Assembly: GCA_027858855.1 (NCBI GenBank)
Contig: JAQIBV010000018.1
Location: forward strand, 43,198 to 107,197
DNA length: 64,000 bases
Direction: 5' to 3'
Origin: Spirochaetota bacterium
GTDB taxonomy: Bacteria > Spirochaetota > UBA4802 > JAFGJZ01
Shown: positions 16,786-25,647 of the stretch, piece after piece
Layout of the letters: the number at the start of each line of letters is the position of its first letter
Position numbering within the stretch: the first letter of the stretch is position 1
Position numbers and translations under genes: made by a program
The notes under the pieces: model-generated
The model's database searches: none
What the model saw: the letters and a program-made list of their open reading frames with translations, nothing else
Told to the model about the DNA's origin: nothing

Positions 16786-17667
16786 TCAGCTTCCTCTTTT
16801 TTTAATTGGAATTGCGTCAAGAATAACAGGTTGTACTGAACTCTGTTGTGTTTGGAATACGGGTTCGCGGTATGAAGCTGGTTTTGCAACGGTGAGTTCC
16901 GGATGAAGAGCAGATTCACGTACGATGTCTGCGGAACTGCTTGTTAAAGCTGGCTGCTTGCCCCTCAATACAATAAAGAGAATTGTTGCAAGAAGCGTAT
17001 TGATGAGAAACGACATTCCGAAAATAATGTATCTGATATTTGATAGTTTTCGTAGCTGTTCCTTGATATGTGTGTAAACCCCTTTTTTTGTGGAAATAAT
17101 GGAGATAACACCTTCCCCCCTGTCTGAGCTTTGGAATCTTCTGCTTAATAGTGTTCCATTCTTGTCGATATCATGAGTCGTATAGTGCTTTAACTTGCGA
17201 AGCTCGTTATCAGAAAAAGGCGGTTTGTAATCTACAATATAATAGTCAGATTGAAATGTAGAATTAAGGTTGATCTTTAAAGGGTGAAGAATCAGGTCAA
17301 GATTGTAGGCAAACTCATCGGCTGCTATATTACCTGAAAGCCTTTCAGATTCAGTTTTGCTTGAGTGGCCAATTAGAGTGCCATTTTTCAATACGATAAA
17401 AGAGTATTTTGCCTGTGATGGCGCTTTTCCCAGGAGTGACTCGGCTTTTTTTTGAATTTCTGCAAATGAACGTCTGTTGACTGCGCTATAAACAGAATTT
17501 ATAAAGTTTTCTGTATCAATTGAGTTTTGTCTTTCCAACGTATCGAGGGCAAGTCGCAAAGAGTTCAAACTATTAAGTTCGTAAATTTTATAAACCGCAA
17601 ATCCGCTGATTAAAAACAGCGTGGTTGAAGCTAATAACGAAATAAGAATTGCCTTTGATTTCTGCAT
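16786..17667 (-). CDS. Two-helix membrane protein with extracytoplasmic sensor-like domain
   Basis: The 293-residue product has a transmembrane helix at residues about 8-28, an extracytoplasmic region of about 190 residues, a second helix at about 222-243 and a short, low-complexity cytoplasmic tail (about 50 residues, rich in Ser, Ala, Pro and Gln). The middle region (KYSFIVLKNGTLIGHSSKTES...ISTKKGVYTHI) resembles Cache-type sensor domains, but I cannot prove this. No kinase, GGDEF or methyl-accepting domain follows the second helix, so any signal must pass through a partner. The STAS gene starts 4 nt after its stop and is the obvious candidate. Confidence 0.75.
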   Translation of the reverse strand: MQKSKAILISLLASTTLFLISGFAVYKIYELNSLNSLRLALDTLERQNSIDTENFINSVYSAVNRRSFAEIQKKAESLLGKAPSQAKYSFIVLKNGTLIGHSSKTESERLSGNIAADEFAYNLDLILHPLKINLNSTFQSDYYIVDYKPPFSDNELRKLKHYTTHDIDKNGTLLSRRFQSSDRGEGVISIISTKKGVYTHIKEQLRKLSNIRYIIFGMSFLINTLLATILFIVLRGKQPALTSSSADIVRESALHPELTVAKPASYREPVFQTQQSSVQPVILDAIPIKKRGS

Positions 17668-17798
17668 AATTTCATTCTTTTATAAAATATTCCGGTATTT
17701 CTGATTATTTTGCAGAGCCCGGTACAGTGCTGTTATAAGTATCGTCTTACTGCATAATGAACACAATAACTTTTCGAAGAAAAGTGCATTAACCTTCC

Positions 17799-18317
17799 TC
17801 AAATAAATGAAGAAAATTTCTCAGCTTTTGTGTCTGTATTATAATAAAATTGTGAATTTTGGCGATCGAAACTTACACCAATAGTTTTGTAAAAATGGCG
17901 GATAGTTGTTATAGAGGATGAGAAGATGGCTGAATAAAATGATCCTGCACTCAAAAAAAGTACTCCATGTCGTAAAGGGTCATTAGCTACCTGTTTCCAG
18001 AAAAGGGGTTGGCATCGATCAATAAGAGCCTTCAATTGCGAGGGTAGGGAGCTGAAGTAGACAGGGGCGCTTGTTAAAATAAGTGAACTTGTTGTTAACA
18101 GCGTGTAGAGTTTTTGCATATCGTCTTTGATGACGCAGCTACCTGTTTTTTTACAGCTATTACAGCCGGTGCAGGGGAGGATTGAGTAGTCTTTAATGAA
18201 GCAATAGGTTACATCGTTCAATTGGTGCTTTTTGATATAGTTTTCGAGAAGAGAGCCCGAAAAGGACTCTCTTCTCGGGCTTCCATATAGCGCAAGAACT
18301 CTACTGTTCTGAGTCAT
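17799..18317 (-). CDS. NADPH-dependent FMN reductase/flavodoxin-like protein
   Basis: This 172-residue protein has the flavodoxin-like opening [18 protein letters not shown], where the SPR...S segment binds FMN phosphate, then the cysteine-rich [19 protein letters not shown] typical of the iron-sulfur-flavoprotein and WrbA-like branch, and [19 protein letters not shown], the second FMN loop. It is expected to reduce FMN-bound substrates with NAD(P)H, but the substrate is unknown. The cysteine pattern suggests redox chemistry beyond plain FMN reduction. Its start overlaps the end of the PIN/TRAM gene by 17 nt, so the two are co-transcribed. Confidence 0.87.
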   Translation of the reverse strand: MTQNSRVLALYGSPRRESFSGSLLENYIKKHQLNDVTYCFIKDYSILPCTGCNSCKKTGSCVIKDDMQKLYTLLTTSSLILTSAPVYFSSLPSQLKALIDRCQPLFWKQVANDPLRHGVLFLSAGSFYSAIFSSSITTIRHFYKTIGVSFDRQNSQFYYNTDTKAEKFSSFI

Positions 18318-19311
18318 CTTTTATTCGTGCAAAAATCATTCTTCCAGCTGTTGTTTGTAATACAGATGTTACCAATACATCGATCTCTTCGTTCATGTGT
18401 TTACGACCATTTTCCACAACTATCATGGTTCCATCATCCAGATAACCAATAGCCTGATTCTGATCTTTTCCCTCTTTTATTAGAGCAACATGCATCTGCT
18501 CGCCGGGTAATACGATCGGTTTCAATGAGTTTGAAAGCTGGTTAATATTCAGCACCGAAACTCCGTGGAATTCAGCAACCTTATTCAGGTTGAAGTCGTT
18601 GGTAACTACTTTTGCTTTCATCACTTTTGCCAGTTTCACCAGTTTAGCGTCGACTTCATGAATATCATGAAAGTCCATATCGGAAATTTTTACTTTAATC
18701 GAGTGATCCTTCTGCATTTTGTTAAGTATATCGAGACCACGTCTGCCTCGGTTACGTTTTATGCTGTCGGCCGAATCGGCAATCATTTGCAATTCATTCA
18801 AAACGAAATTAGGAATAACCAGTATTCCTTCAAGAAAGCCTGTGTCGCAAATGTCAGAAATACGGCCGTCAATAATGACACTTGTGTCCAGAATTTTATA
18901 CGAAACAAGTCCGTCGTTCTTGTCGGTATCTGCTGGAATAATCTTGTCGAAAAAAGGTATGTCTTCGTTGTTGATGACAATTATCATCATGATAAAAAAG
19001 CCGGTGAAGTGATAAAGAAGGGCTTTCATAAGTGTAATATGAGGAAATATTGTCTCGAGTTGAAGCATCGAAATGCCAAAAACAATGATCATGGCCGTTA
19101 AAAAGCCGGTCAAAAGACCTGTGATTGCAGAGATAAGTGTTCTGGTGTTACAGGTGTGAGAGATATACTCAATAAAAATGAGAACAGGGATTGATAAAAA
19201 AAGCCCGACTCCTCCGGCGATAAGGGAGTGGTTGAGTGATGAACTAATAAAAAACAGCGACGGAACCAGAGTGCTGATAATAATAAAAAGAATTCTTAAA
19301 AATAATATCAT
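18301..19311 (-). CDS. PIN/TRAM-domain membrane protein (YacL-like)
   Basis: The 336-residue protein has about four N-terminal transmembrane helices (residues 1-130), a PIN nuclease-type domain ([19 protein letters not shown] ... [11 protein letters not shown], with the acidic triad positions D, E and later TNDFNL) and a C-terminal TRAM domain ([17 protein letters not shown]). YacL homologues are widespread in Firmicutes, spirochaetes and others, and their biochemical role is not settled. I chose the ATG at 19311 because a GAGGTT box precedes it; a longer frame adds 44 uncharged residues. CarD lies upstream in the same direction, a pairing seen in many bacteria. Confidence 0.88.
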   Translation of the reverse strand: MILFLRILFIIISTLVPSLFFISSSLNHSLIAGGVGLFLSIPVLIFIEYISHTCNTRTLISAITGLLTGFLTAMIIVFGISMLQLETIFPHITLMKALLYHFTGFFIMMIIVINNEDIPFFDKIIPADTDKNDGLVSYKILDTSVIIDGRISDICDTGFLEGILVIPNFVLNELQMIADSADSIKRNRGRRGLDILNKMQKDHSIKVKISDMDFHDIHEVDAKLVKLAKVMKAKVVTNDFNLNKVAEFHGVSVLNINQLSNSLKPIVLPGEQMHVALIKEGKDQNQAIGYLDDGTMIVVENGRKHMNEEIDVLVTSVLQTTAGRMIFARIKDDSEQ

Positions 19312-19486
19312 GATAACCTCAAATAATAAAATATAAAATAGAGAAAAAAGCTTCCAGTTTTGTGTTTGGTTATTAAGTACCAGAAACCAGGGTTTGTTAC
19401 TTATGAGTATCTGCTTAATGTGCGATTTTATCAGTTGAAACAATATTTTTCGTTATTAAATAATAGGTAACGTCGAAAAATTACCA

Positions 19487-19534
19487 AAGTTATCCGTGGG
19501 ATTATTCTGCTAAGAATAATCCCACGGATAACTT
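19487..19534. repeat. 22-bp perfect inverted repeat with GCTA loop
   Basis: AAGTTATCCGTGGGATTATT plus CT pairs with its exact complement around a 4-nt loop, giving a 22-bp stem with no mismatch. There is no U-tract on either side, so it is not a canonical intrinsic terminator. It lies between carD and the PIN/TRAM gene. Confidence 0.8.
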
Positions 19535-19696
19535 CCTCTGCTGGTCATTCAGCACAACTTTGAAAAAACTAAGTGGCGCTAGATTAGTTTAATCAAGGGT
19601 TAGGTCATATTGCAATTAATAAAACTACAGAGAGGAAAAAAAATCGGAATAGCAACGAAGAGCATTGATTATTCATTTTATATGTTAGGTTTTGAC

Positions 19697-19746
19697 CCCT
19701 GAACGAAGAAGAGGCGTATAGATATACGCCTCTTCTTCGTTCAGGG
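19697..19746. repeat. 23-bp perfect inverted repeat with AGAT loop
   Basis: The arm begins CCCTGAACGAAGAAG and ends GCGTAT; it pairs perfectly over 23 bp around a 4-nt loop. Like its neighbour 160 bp away it lacks a flanking U-tract. It lies about 20 nt beyond the carD stop codon, where an RNA hairpin would protect or terminate the carD message. Confidence 0.8.
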
Positions 19747-19768
19747 ATAGACAGCTGTGACAGATATT

Positions 19769-20251
19769 TCAACTCTCAGAGAGTGCTTCAGAGACTAAAT
19801 CACCAGCCTCTTCGATGCCGACACTTTTGGTCAAAGCTACTTCATGCATTACAAGGTTATAGGCATTCTCGTACAGCTTGCGTTCCATAATAGAGAGCTC
19901 TTTTTCCCGTCCGCGTCGAAAAAGATCACGTGCAACTTCCGCAACCTGGAAAATTGATCCACTCTTTACTTTATTGATATTGTTCTGGTATCGAAGCTTC
20001 CAGTCGTTCTCTTTTATTGTTTCGCCGGTGTTAAGGTGAGATAGAGCCTTTTTCACATCGGATTTGGATATGATTTTCCGTAAACCGACCTCTTCAGCCT
20101 TTTCGACAGGAATCATTACTTTCATTCCACTGTTTATTATTTTAATAATGTAGTATTTAGTTAATTGCCCTAAAACTTCTTTGTCCTCAATTTCATCAAT
20201 CAGACCTACACCGTGCATAGGATACACAACCTTTTCGCCTTTTTTGAACAT
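19769..20251 (-). CDS. CarD/CdnL-family transcription regulator
   Basis: The 160-residue protein starts [18 protein letters not shown], the Tudor-like N-terminus of the CarD_CdnL_TRCF family that binds the beta subunit of RNA polymerase, and continues with the helical C-terminal domain that contacts promoter DNA ([23 protein letters not shown]). Known members stabilise open promoter complexes, often at rRNA promoters. The length matches the family. It precedes the PIN/TRAM gene, but a gap of about 460 nt carrying two large hairpins separates them, so co-transcription is uncertain. Confidence 0.92.
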   Translation of the reverse strand: MFKKGEKVVYPMHGVGLIDEIEDKEVLGQLTKYYIIKIINSGMKVMIPVEKAEEVGLRKIISKSDVKKALSHLNTGETIKENDWKLRYQNNINKVKSGSIFQVAEVARDLFRRGREKELSIMERKLYENAYNLVMHEVALTKSVGIEEAGDLVSEALSES

Positions 20252-20482
20252 TCAGTTCTCCCTTGTCTGTGCTACGTGAAATATGGGTTAAAATAAAACA
20301 TGAGCGCTATTAAATCTTAGAAACGCTCTTTTAATAAGTCTCTTGTTAATACAGAAGATATTCTTTCACAAGCTAACTGGTGAGCTTACCAGTGAAAATA
20401 ATTATTAAATTACCATTATATAAAAAGGCCTTCAAAAATCAAGGTATTCATTAAAAAGAGTCAAAATAATTTAAATAAATTG

Positions 20483-22774
20483 CTATTCATCTTTGTAATC
20501 GTCGAATATTGATTCCATTTTCATTCGTGAGCCTCCACCGGATCCGTGTGTACCTTTAATATAGTAGAGATCACCATTTTTGTACACATTTTCAGGAGCA
20601 GGCGGGAAGGTTGGTCTTGGCATGCCATTATAAACATCTTTCATGTATTTAGCCCAGATTGGAGCGGCAACTACTCCTCCTGCTTGGTGTTTACCCAGTG
20701 ATAAAAATGGTTTATCATAACCAACCCATATAACAGTGACGATGTCCGGTGTGAAGCCGCAAAACCAGGCGTCAGTCCAATTGGACGTTGTTCCAGTCTT
20801 TCCGGCTGCGGGGTGGGTAAAGCGATGTACTTCCCGTATCGTTTTTCGGGCAGTTCCCTTATCAATTACACCGCGCATCAGGTCTGTCATAATGAAGGCA
20901 ACCTCTTCGGGAATAACCTGCATTTCGTTGTTACGCTCTTTAATTGCTAATATATCTCCGATTTCGCGTTCAATATTGGCTATTTCATTACCGTCCTTGT
21001 CCAGAACCAGACGAATGCCATGAGGTATAACATCGCGTCCTCGATTAGCATAAATCGCATAGGCTCCAGCCATTTCGAAGGGGGTCAGCTCAGAGGTTCC
21101 CAAAGCCATTGTCGGATTGGAGTTGAATCTTAGTGGCGGTACTTTCAGAATATTGGACGAGAACGCCGTAATCTTTTCAGGACCTATCATATCATAAATA
21201 CGCACAGCAACAATATTTATTGATTGGGCAAGAGCGTGCTTAATATTTACCAGGCCTGAATAGTTGCCGCCATAGTTGCCCGGTGACCAGGTTGTTCCAT
21301 GTGAGTCAATATTCACAAGAGGTGCATCAGATATTGTTGTTCCGCTGGTAATAATTTTGGAGTCTATTCCGGCTCCATAAACGAAGGGTTTAAACGCTGA
21401 ACCAGGTTGACGCCTTGCCGAGACAGCACGATTCAGCTGATTGTCAACATTGAAGTCCGAGCCTCCCACCATGGCTGTTATATAGCCGGTTGATGGTTCA
21501 ATGGATACAAGCGCACCCTCCACTTCCAGGTTTGAGGTAACGCCAAGAGCTGATGTGCTGCGAAAGGTTTCTATCGCGTTCTGGTTAATTCGTGAATCCG
21601 TTAAAAGCGTGAGTATGTCTGTGGCATCGACTAATTCATCAACAATTGCTCGTCGCGTGCGGGACTCAATGTCATGTTTGATTATCACTCCAGGAAGACT
21701 GAAAATCATGCGGAGTAGTCCGTATGTTCCAAACAGCCCCCTGTCAACAGATCCACGAGTGTAGGCGTTCAACGAATCTGAGAGGCGCGTCTGGATTTCA
21801 AGATCAGTTTGTAGGTGCTTTTCGGCTGATCGTTGACGTCTTAAATCCAGTGTTGTATAAACGATGAGTCCGTCATTGTATACCGCATCCCGACCAAAAC
21901 GGTTTTCAAGAATCTGTCGAATGTAAGACGTAAAATGGGGCGCCTTGTCGGTGATTTTGGTATGCGCAGTCTTTGTAGGGAATTCGGTTTTTATTGATTC
22001 AATAAATTCAGGCCAGAATTCACGGTAAATAGTGTCGGCTCGTTCTTTAGTCAGGTAATTCTGATCTACCATTCGTGTTAGTATATCACGGTTTTTTTCG
22101 TAAGCATTCCGTGGGTTCATAAGAGGAGAGTAGCGTCCCGGTGCTGAAGGCAGAGCTGCAATTATTGCAGATTCTGCGACAGAAAGATACTTTACCTCTT
22201 TATTAAAAAAGAGTCTCGCGGTTGTGGCGACACCGTAACAACCATGGCCCAGATATATCTGGTTAAAATACATTTCGAGAATCTCTTCTTTGGAGAATTT
22301 ACGTTCTATTTGAAGCGCAAGTATTGCTTCAAGCGCTTTTCTTCCGTATGTTTTCTCACTTTCTGTGAATAGTCTTTTAGCAAGCTGTTGTGTAATTGTT
22401 GAGCCACCCTGTACAATTTGACCTGCCTGTATGTTTTTTATCATTGCCCGGGCAATTGCCTCAAAATTTATACCAAAGTGGTTATAAAATGCCTGATCTT
22501 CTGTTGCTAATAGCGCGTTAATAAGAGTTTGAGGAATTTCGTCAAAACTGATAAGCTCTCGTTTTTCTCTGAAAAGTTCAGCTATCAGTTCGCCGTTAAC
22601 ATCATATAGTCGAGTTGGAACGGAGAGCTGAAACTGCTTTATATTATCAATTCCGGAGAAGTTTTTAACCTCGGAAACAATGTAACCGAAGATAACACCT
22701 CCCGTAATTGTTCCAAGCAGTAGGATTATAGCAATAATCTTGCCAAAAAGTGTAAATTTAGTATCATTTTCCAT
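20483..22774 (-). CDS. Penicillin-binding protein 1A (bifunctional transglycosylase/transpeptidase)
   Basis: This 763-residue class A PBP polymerises and cross-links peptidoglycan at the outer face of the inner membrane. After one N-terminal transmembrane helix (residues 12-33) comes a GT51 domain with LATEDQAFYNHFG (catalytic E92) and GGSTITQQLAK. The transpeptidase domain has SxxK in PGSAFKPF (S459 and K462), SxN in QSINIV near residue 515 and KTGTT near residue 655. A stretch rich in Thr/Asp between the two domains (residues about 330-410) is longer than in E. coli PBP1b. The gene is followed by a gap, then carD; a small membrane protein lies upstream. Confidence 0.95.
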   Translation of the reverse strand: MENDTKFTLFGKIIAIILLLGTITGGVIFGYIVSEVKNFSGIDNIKQFQLSVPTRLYDVNGELIAELFREKRELISFDEIPQTLINALLATEDQAFYNHFGINFEAIARAMIKNIQAGQIVQGGSTITQQLAKRLFTESEKTYGRKALEAILALQIERKFSKEEILEMYFNQIYLGHGCYGVATTARLFFNKEVKYLSVAESAIIAALPSAPGRYSPLMNPRNAYEKNRDILTRMVDQNYLTKERADTIYREFWPEFIESIKTEFPTKTAHTKITDKAPHFTSYIRQILENRFGRDAVYNDGLIVYTTLDLRRQRSAEKHLQTDLEIQTRLSDSLNAYTRGSVDRGLFGTYGLLRMIFSLPGVIIKHDIESRTRRAIVDELVDATDILTLLTDSRINQNAIETFRSTSALGVTSNLEVEGALVSIEPSTGYITAMVGGSDFNVDNQLNRAVSARRQPGSAFKPFVYGAGIDSKIITSGTTISDAPLVNIDSHGTTWSPGNYGGNYSGLVNIKHALAQSINIVAVRIYDMIGPEKITAFSSNILKVPPLRFNSNPTMALGTSELTPFEMAGAYAIYANRGRDVIPHGIRLVLDKDGNEIANIEREIGDILAIKERNNEMQVIPEEVAFIMTDLMRGVIDKGTARKTIREVHRFTHPAAGKTGTTSNWTDAWFCGFTPDIVTVIWVGYDKPFLSLGKHQAGGVVAAPIWAKYMKDVYNGMPRPTFPPAPENVYKNGDLYYIKGTHGSGGGSRMKMESIFDDYKDE

Positions 22775-22884
22775 TATTATATCCGTCTGATTTTCATCGG
22801 TATGTCGGTAAGGTTGAAACCGGTTTATACCAGTATTAAAGAAATAATTGAATCCTCAAGGCAACTTATTAAAGTCCTGGTCTG

Positions 22885-23088
22885 CTATTTTTTTATCATT
22901 TCAGCCAAGCGTGCAATTGTATAAATAATTGCGGCAATAATTAGAGCAAAAATAACAATAGTAATAATAAGGCTTAAAAGCCAGCCGGTTATCTTAAAAA
23001 GTACCGGAAGTACGAATCTGATAGCAATAACCAGAGTCGCAATTACTCCTATGACATAAAAAATCTGTGTAATTGTCTCTCGTCTCAT
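22885..23088 (-). CDS. Small membrane protein (67 aa)
   Basis: The product is largely hydrophobic, with two probable transmembrane helices at residues about 8-30 and 34-58, and a basic C-terminal tail (RLAEMIKK). I do not recognise a family. It lies about 110 nt upstream of the PBP1A gene in the same direction, so it could be co-transcribed. The two-helix layout without a loop of note is typical of small envelope or stress proteins, which does not define a function. Confidence 0.6.
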   Translation of the reverse strand: MRRETITQIFYVIGVIATLVIAIRFVLPVLFKITGWLLSLIITIVIFALIIAAIIYTIARLAEMIKK

Positions 23089-23265
23089 TGATTCACCATC
23101 GTTTGTAGATTATCTGTTTCTTCTAATAACTAAATCTTTTAAGAGGTTGAAGTCCTGATAGATTAGTAGTATGATCTTAGATACCAGAAGTTACAGCCCT
23201 TATACTCGAAAAAAAATCGATAATCTGTCAATAATAATACCGTAAAGATGGCTGGTTAAGAGTGG

Positions 23266-24393
23266 CTACTCAGCGGGTTTCGAGGTTGTTTCTACAAAAA
23301 AATCAATTCTTCGTCCGTTTCTCCAGACACCGATCTTGAGTTTGTCGCCAGGATTTGATTTTTCAATCATTTCCACAAAATCATCTATATTTGAAATTTT
23401 CTTTCCGTTCACGGCATAGACGATATCGAGTGGTCTGATACCGGCAAGGTAGGCTGGGCCACCTTGTTGAACCTGGGCTACAAGAATTCCAAAGGAGTAG
23501 CTCCAACCGAGCTTGTCAGCGTATGATTTTTCAATAGGTGTCAGCGCAATACCTATGAAACCTTTTTGAACATATTTTTTATCTTTCAGCTCAATCATGA
23601 GCTCTTTTATGCTGTTTACCGGAATGGCAAAGCCGATTCCCATGTAACCACCGGATTTTGAATATATCAGGCGGTTGATCCCTATAACCTCTCCATGTAT
23701 GTTTAGAAGTGGACCGCCGGAGTTGCCTGGGTTGATGGCCGCATCGGTTTGGATGAATGAGGAGTTATCAGCCATGTCGATATTTTTTCTTCCTGTAGCG
23801 CTGACCACTCCAACAGTGAACGATTTTGAGAGGCCGAAGGGGTTTCCGATTGCAATAGCCCAGTCTCCAACCTGAACTGTATCTGAATCACCGAAAAATA
23901 CGGGGTTCAGTTCTGTTTTAGGTTCAATTTTCAGTATTGTGATGTCCTTTTCAATATTGAAGCCCCTTACTTCAGCTTCGTAGGTGTCGTTTTCAATGAT
24001 TACGGTTATTTTTTCCACAACCCGGTTTTGCGGGGCAATTACATGGAAGTTGGTGCATATGAATCCGTCTTCAGAGATGATGAAGCCTGACCCTAGCCCT
24101 GTCTGCTTTTGAACGCGAGGTATTCCGAACAGTTCGTAAAAGGGGTGGTGTGGGAGTGTAACGCTGTCTTCGGTCGAAATAAAGACAACACGGTCTTCGT
24201 ATAGCGTATAGACTTTACGAAATGACTTTTGTATGTCCCATGCCTTGCGAATCTCTGAGTCATTACGTAGTGGGGACTTGCGATCAAGTCCTATGAGCTC
24301 GTTTTCGTTTGCTGGTTTCTTGCATGAGAAGTAGACAATTGCTGCCAGTATAAGGATAAGGGCAGAGGGTATAGCAATAAGCTTTCGCTTCAT
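23266..24393 (-). CDS. HtrA/DegP-family serine protease with one PDZ domain
   Basis: The 375-residue protease has the trypsin-like triad as H117 (CTNFHVIA), D150 (EKDITILKI) and S225 (NPGNSGGPLL), then one PDZ domain at about residues 275-370 (GPAYLAGIRPLDIVYAVNGKKI). Such proteases degrade or refold misfolded envelope proteins; a single PDZ resembles DegS or HhoA. The N-terminus is a hydrophobic segment ending VYFSCKK, either a membrane anchor or a loose spirochaete-type lipobox with C24. The neighbouring minus-strand SDR-like gene lies about 95 nt upstream of it in transcription order. Confidence 0.93.
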   Translation of the reverse strand: MKRKLIAIPSALILILAAIVYFSCKKPANENELIGLDRKSPLRNDSEIRKAWDIQKSFRKVYTLYEDRVVFISTEDSVTLPHHPFYELFGIPRVQKQTGLGSGFIISEDGFICTNFHVIAPQNRVVEKITVIIENDTYEAEVRGFNIEKDITILKIEPKTELNPVFFGDSDTVQVGDWAIAIGNPFGLSKSFTVGVVSATGRKNIDMADNSSFIQTDAAINPGNSGGPLLNIHGEVIGINRLIYSKSGGYMGIGFAIPVNSIKELMIELKDKKYVQKGFIGIALTPIEKSYADKLGWSYSFGILVAQVQQGGPAYLAGIRPLDIVYAVNGKKISNIDDFVEMIEKSNPGDKLKIGVWRNGRRIDFFVETTSKPAE

Positions 24394-24487
24394 GGTGATC
24401 CTTTTAAAAGCATCCGACTGTTTAAAAAAACGGATACTGAGAATTATTCTGTATTGAGTTCTTTTCCTTCAGCCCGACCTGTCATTA

Positions 24488-25147
24488 TTACAGCCGGATA
24501 ATGCTTTTTTGTGATGCAAGAGCATTCGACAATTTCTGAACAAACCTGTCATACGAAATACCAGATGATCTCTTGTGTGCAACCTTACAGTCTATTTGCG
24601 AGTAGCCGTTCTTTTTAAGATCTTCACCGATGGCGAGAATATGTGAATCAAGATAAGATGCTGCAACTTTTTCAAGAGGATTGGCGCTTGTGTCGGTTGT
24701 AATGTTTATAATCTTGCCTTTACCCTGTGCAATAAAAATTTCCATAAAATATTTTAATGTCAATACCGTGTTTGTTATGTAAAAATCGATTATCTCTTGG
24801 TAATACTCTTTTTCGCTGTTAATAAGCGGCATAGTAGCTTCCGGAAAATTTTCAAATTCGGGCTTGAAGCTAATAATCAGGTAATCAGGAGTATCTGCAT
24901 TTTTAAGAATACGAGTCAGGTTGCGTATGTATTTTTCTGTGTTGTCAAACTGCATGTAGTGAGCATAAGAAGTTGCTCGCATGTTTCCCAGTTCGCGGTC
25001 GATGCTGGTGATGGCCTCTTTTTTGTTGCTGATAAAAACTGATTTACAACGCTGCATAGCAAAATAACGAGATATATGTTTAAAATATTCGTAATTATTT
25101 CCCAGATAAAAGACATTTTTGTTAATAAGATGGTCAATGGTTTTCAT
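24488..25147 (-). CDS. Degenerate short-chain-dehydrogenase-like protein
   Basis: The 219-residue protein follows the Rossmann-fold layout of SDRs: an N-terminal strand NVFYLGNNYEYF, a strand DYLIISFKPEF at the place of the NNAG loop, GKIINITTDTSANPLEKV at the place of the catalytic-Ser strand, and ASYLDSHILAIGEDLKKNG at the place of the YxxxK helix. The catalytic lysine is replaced (Y165 to H169) and the glycine-rich nucleotide loop TGxxxGxG is absent, so I predict a non-enzymatic or strongly altered relative. It lies in a minus-strand run with a small lipoprotein-like gene upstream and htrA downstream. Confidence 0.6.
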   Translation of the reverse strand: MKTIDHLINKNVFYLGNNYEYFKHISRYFAMQRCKSVFISNKKEAITSIDRELGNMRATSYAHYMQFDNTEKYIRNLTRILKNADTPDYLIISFKPEFENFPEATMPLINSEKEYYQEIIDFYITNTVLTLKYFMEIFIAQGKGKIINITTDTSANPLEKVAASYLDSHILAIGEDLKKNGYSQIDCKVAHKRSSGISYDRFVQKLSNALASQKSIIRL

Positions 25148-25180
25148 TATATGACGGTCTCCCTCAATTGATTTAAGATA

Positions 25181-25396
25181 TTAATCTGTAAATGCTGTAT
25201 AATCGTTTTTTTTAGCCTGTATCCGCTCTTTGGCTATCTGTTCTCTGAAAATGTAGTAATAGTTATTCGAATTATCTGCATTGATCTGCTGTATATTGAC
25301 CATGTTCTCGTTGTGCCGGCCTGTACAGCTGTACGTGCAGAAGACAATAAAAAGAAACGAGGCTTTTAAAATATAATTTTGTACAAAATAAATCAT
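25181..25396 (-). CDS. Putative small lipoprotein (71 aa)
   Basis: The N-terminus is a hydrophobic stretch ending FCTYSCTGR, where Tyr-Ser-Cys could serve as a permissive lipobox with Cys24 as the modified residue. The rest is polar (IQQINADNSNNYYYIFREQIAKERIQAK) and probably helical. It starts 33 nt before the SDR-like gene on the same strand. Small size, low complexity and an uncertain lipobox leave its status as a gene open, but its spacing and orientation agree with an operon. Confidence 0.45.
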   Translation of the reverse strand: MIYFVQNYILKASFLFIVFCTYSCTGRHNENMVNIQQINADNSNNYYYIFREQIAKERIQAKKNDYTAFTD

Positions 25397-25647
25397 GTTA
25401 GAAGTATAAATAGTGTAAACTAATTATCAAGGATTTTTTTATGTTGTTTCCAAAAAGCTTGATTATTTTTCTAAGTTTTCAAAAATAGATTTTATATCAA
25501 TTCACTGCAATCAGTTCCATGTAATCGTTAATCGCGATTCGGGTCTCTTTTTTTTATTGCTTTTTAAATCATGGTTGTATAATTCTTGATAAAATAAGAG
25601 AAGATGTCATAGTAGTGTACTAATGCATATATATTGAGGAGTTACAG

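Noticed and set aside
18565..19101. 178-codon plus-strand frame inside the PIN/TRAM gene
   Set aside because: Antisense shadow of a gene with conserved PIN and TRAM motifs.
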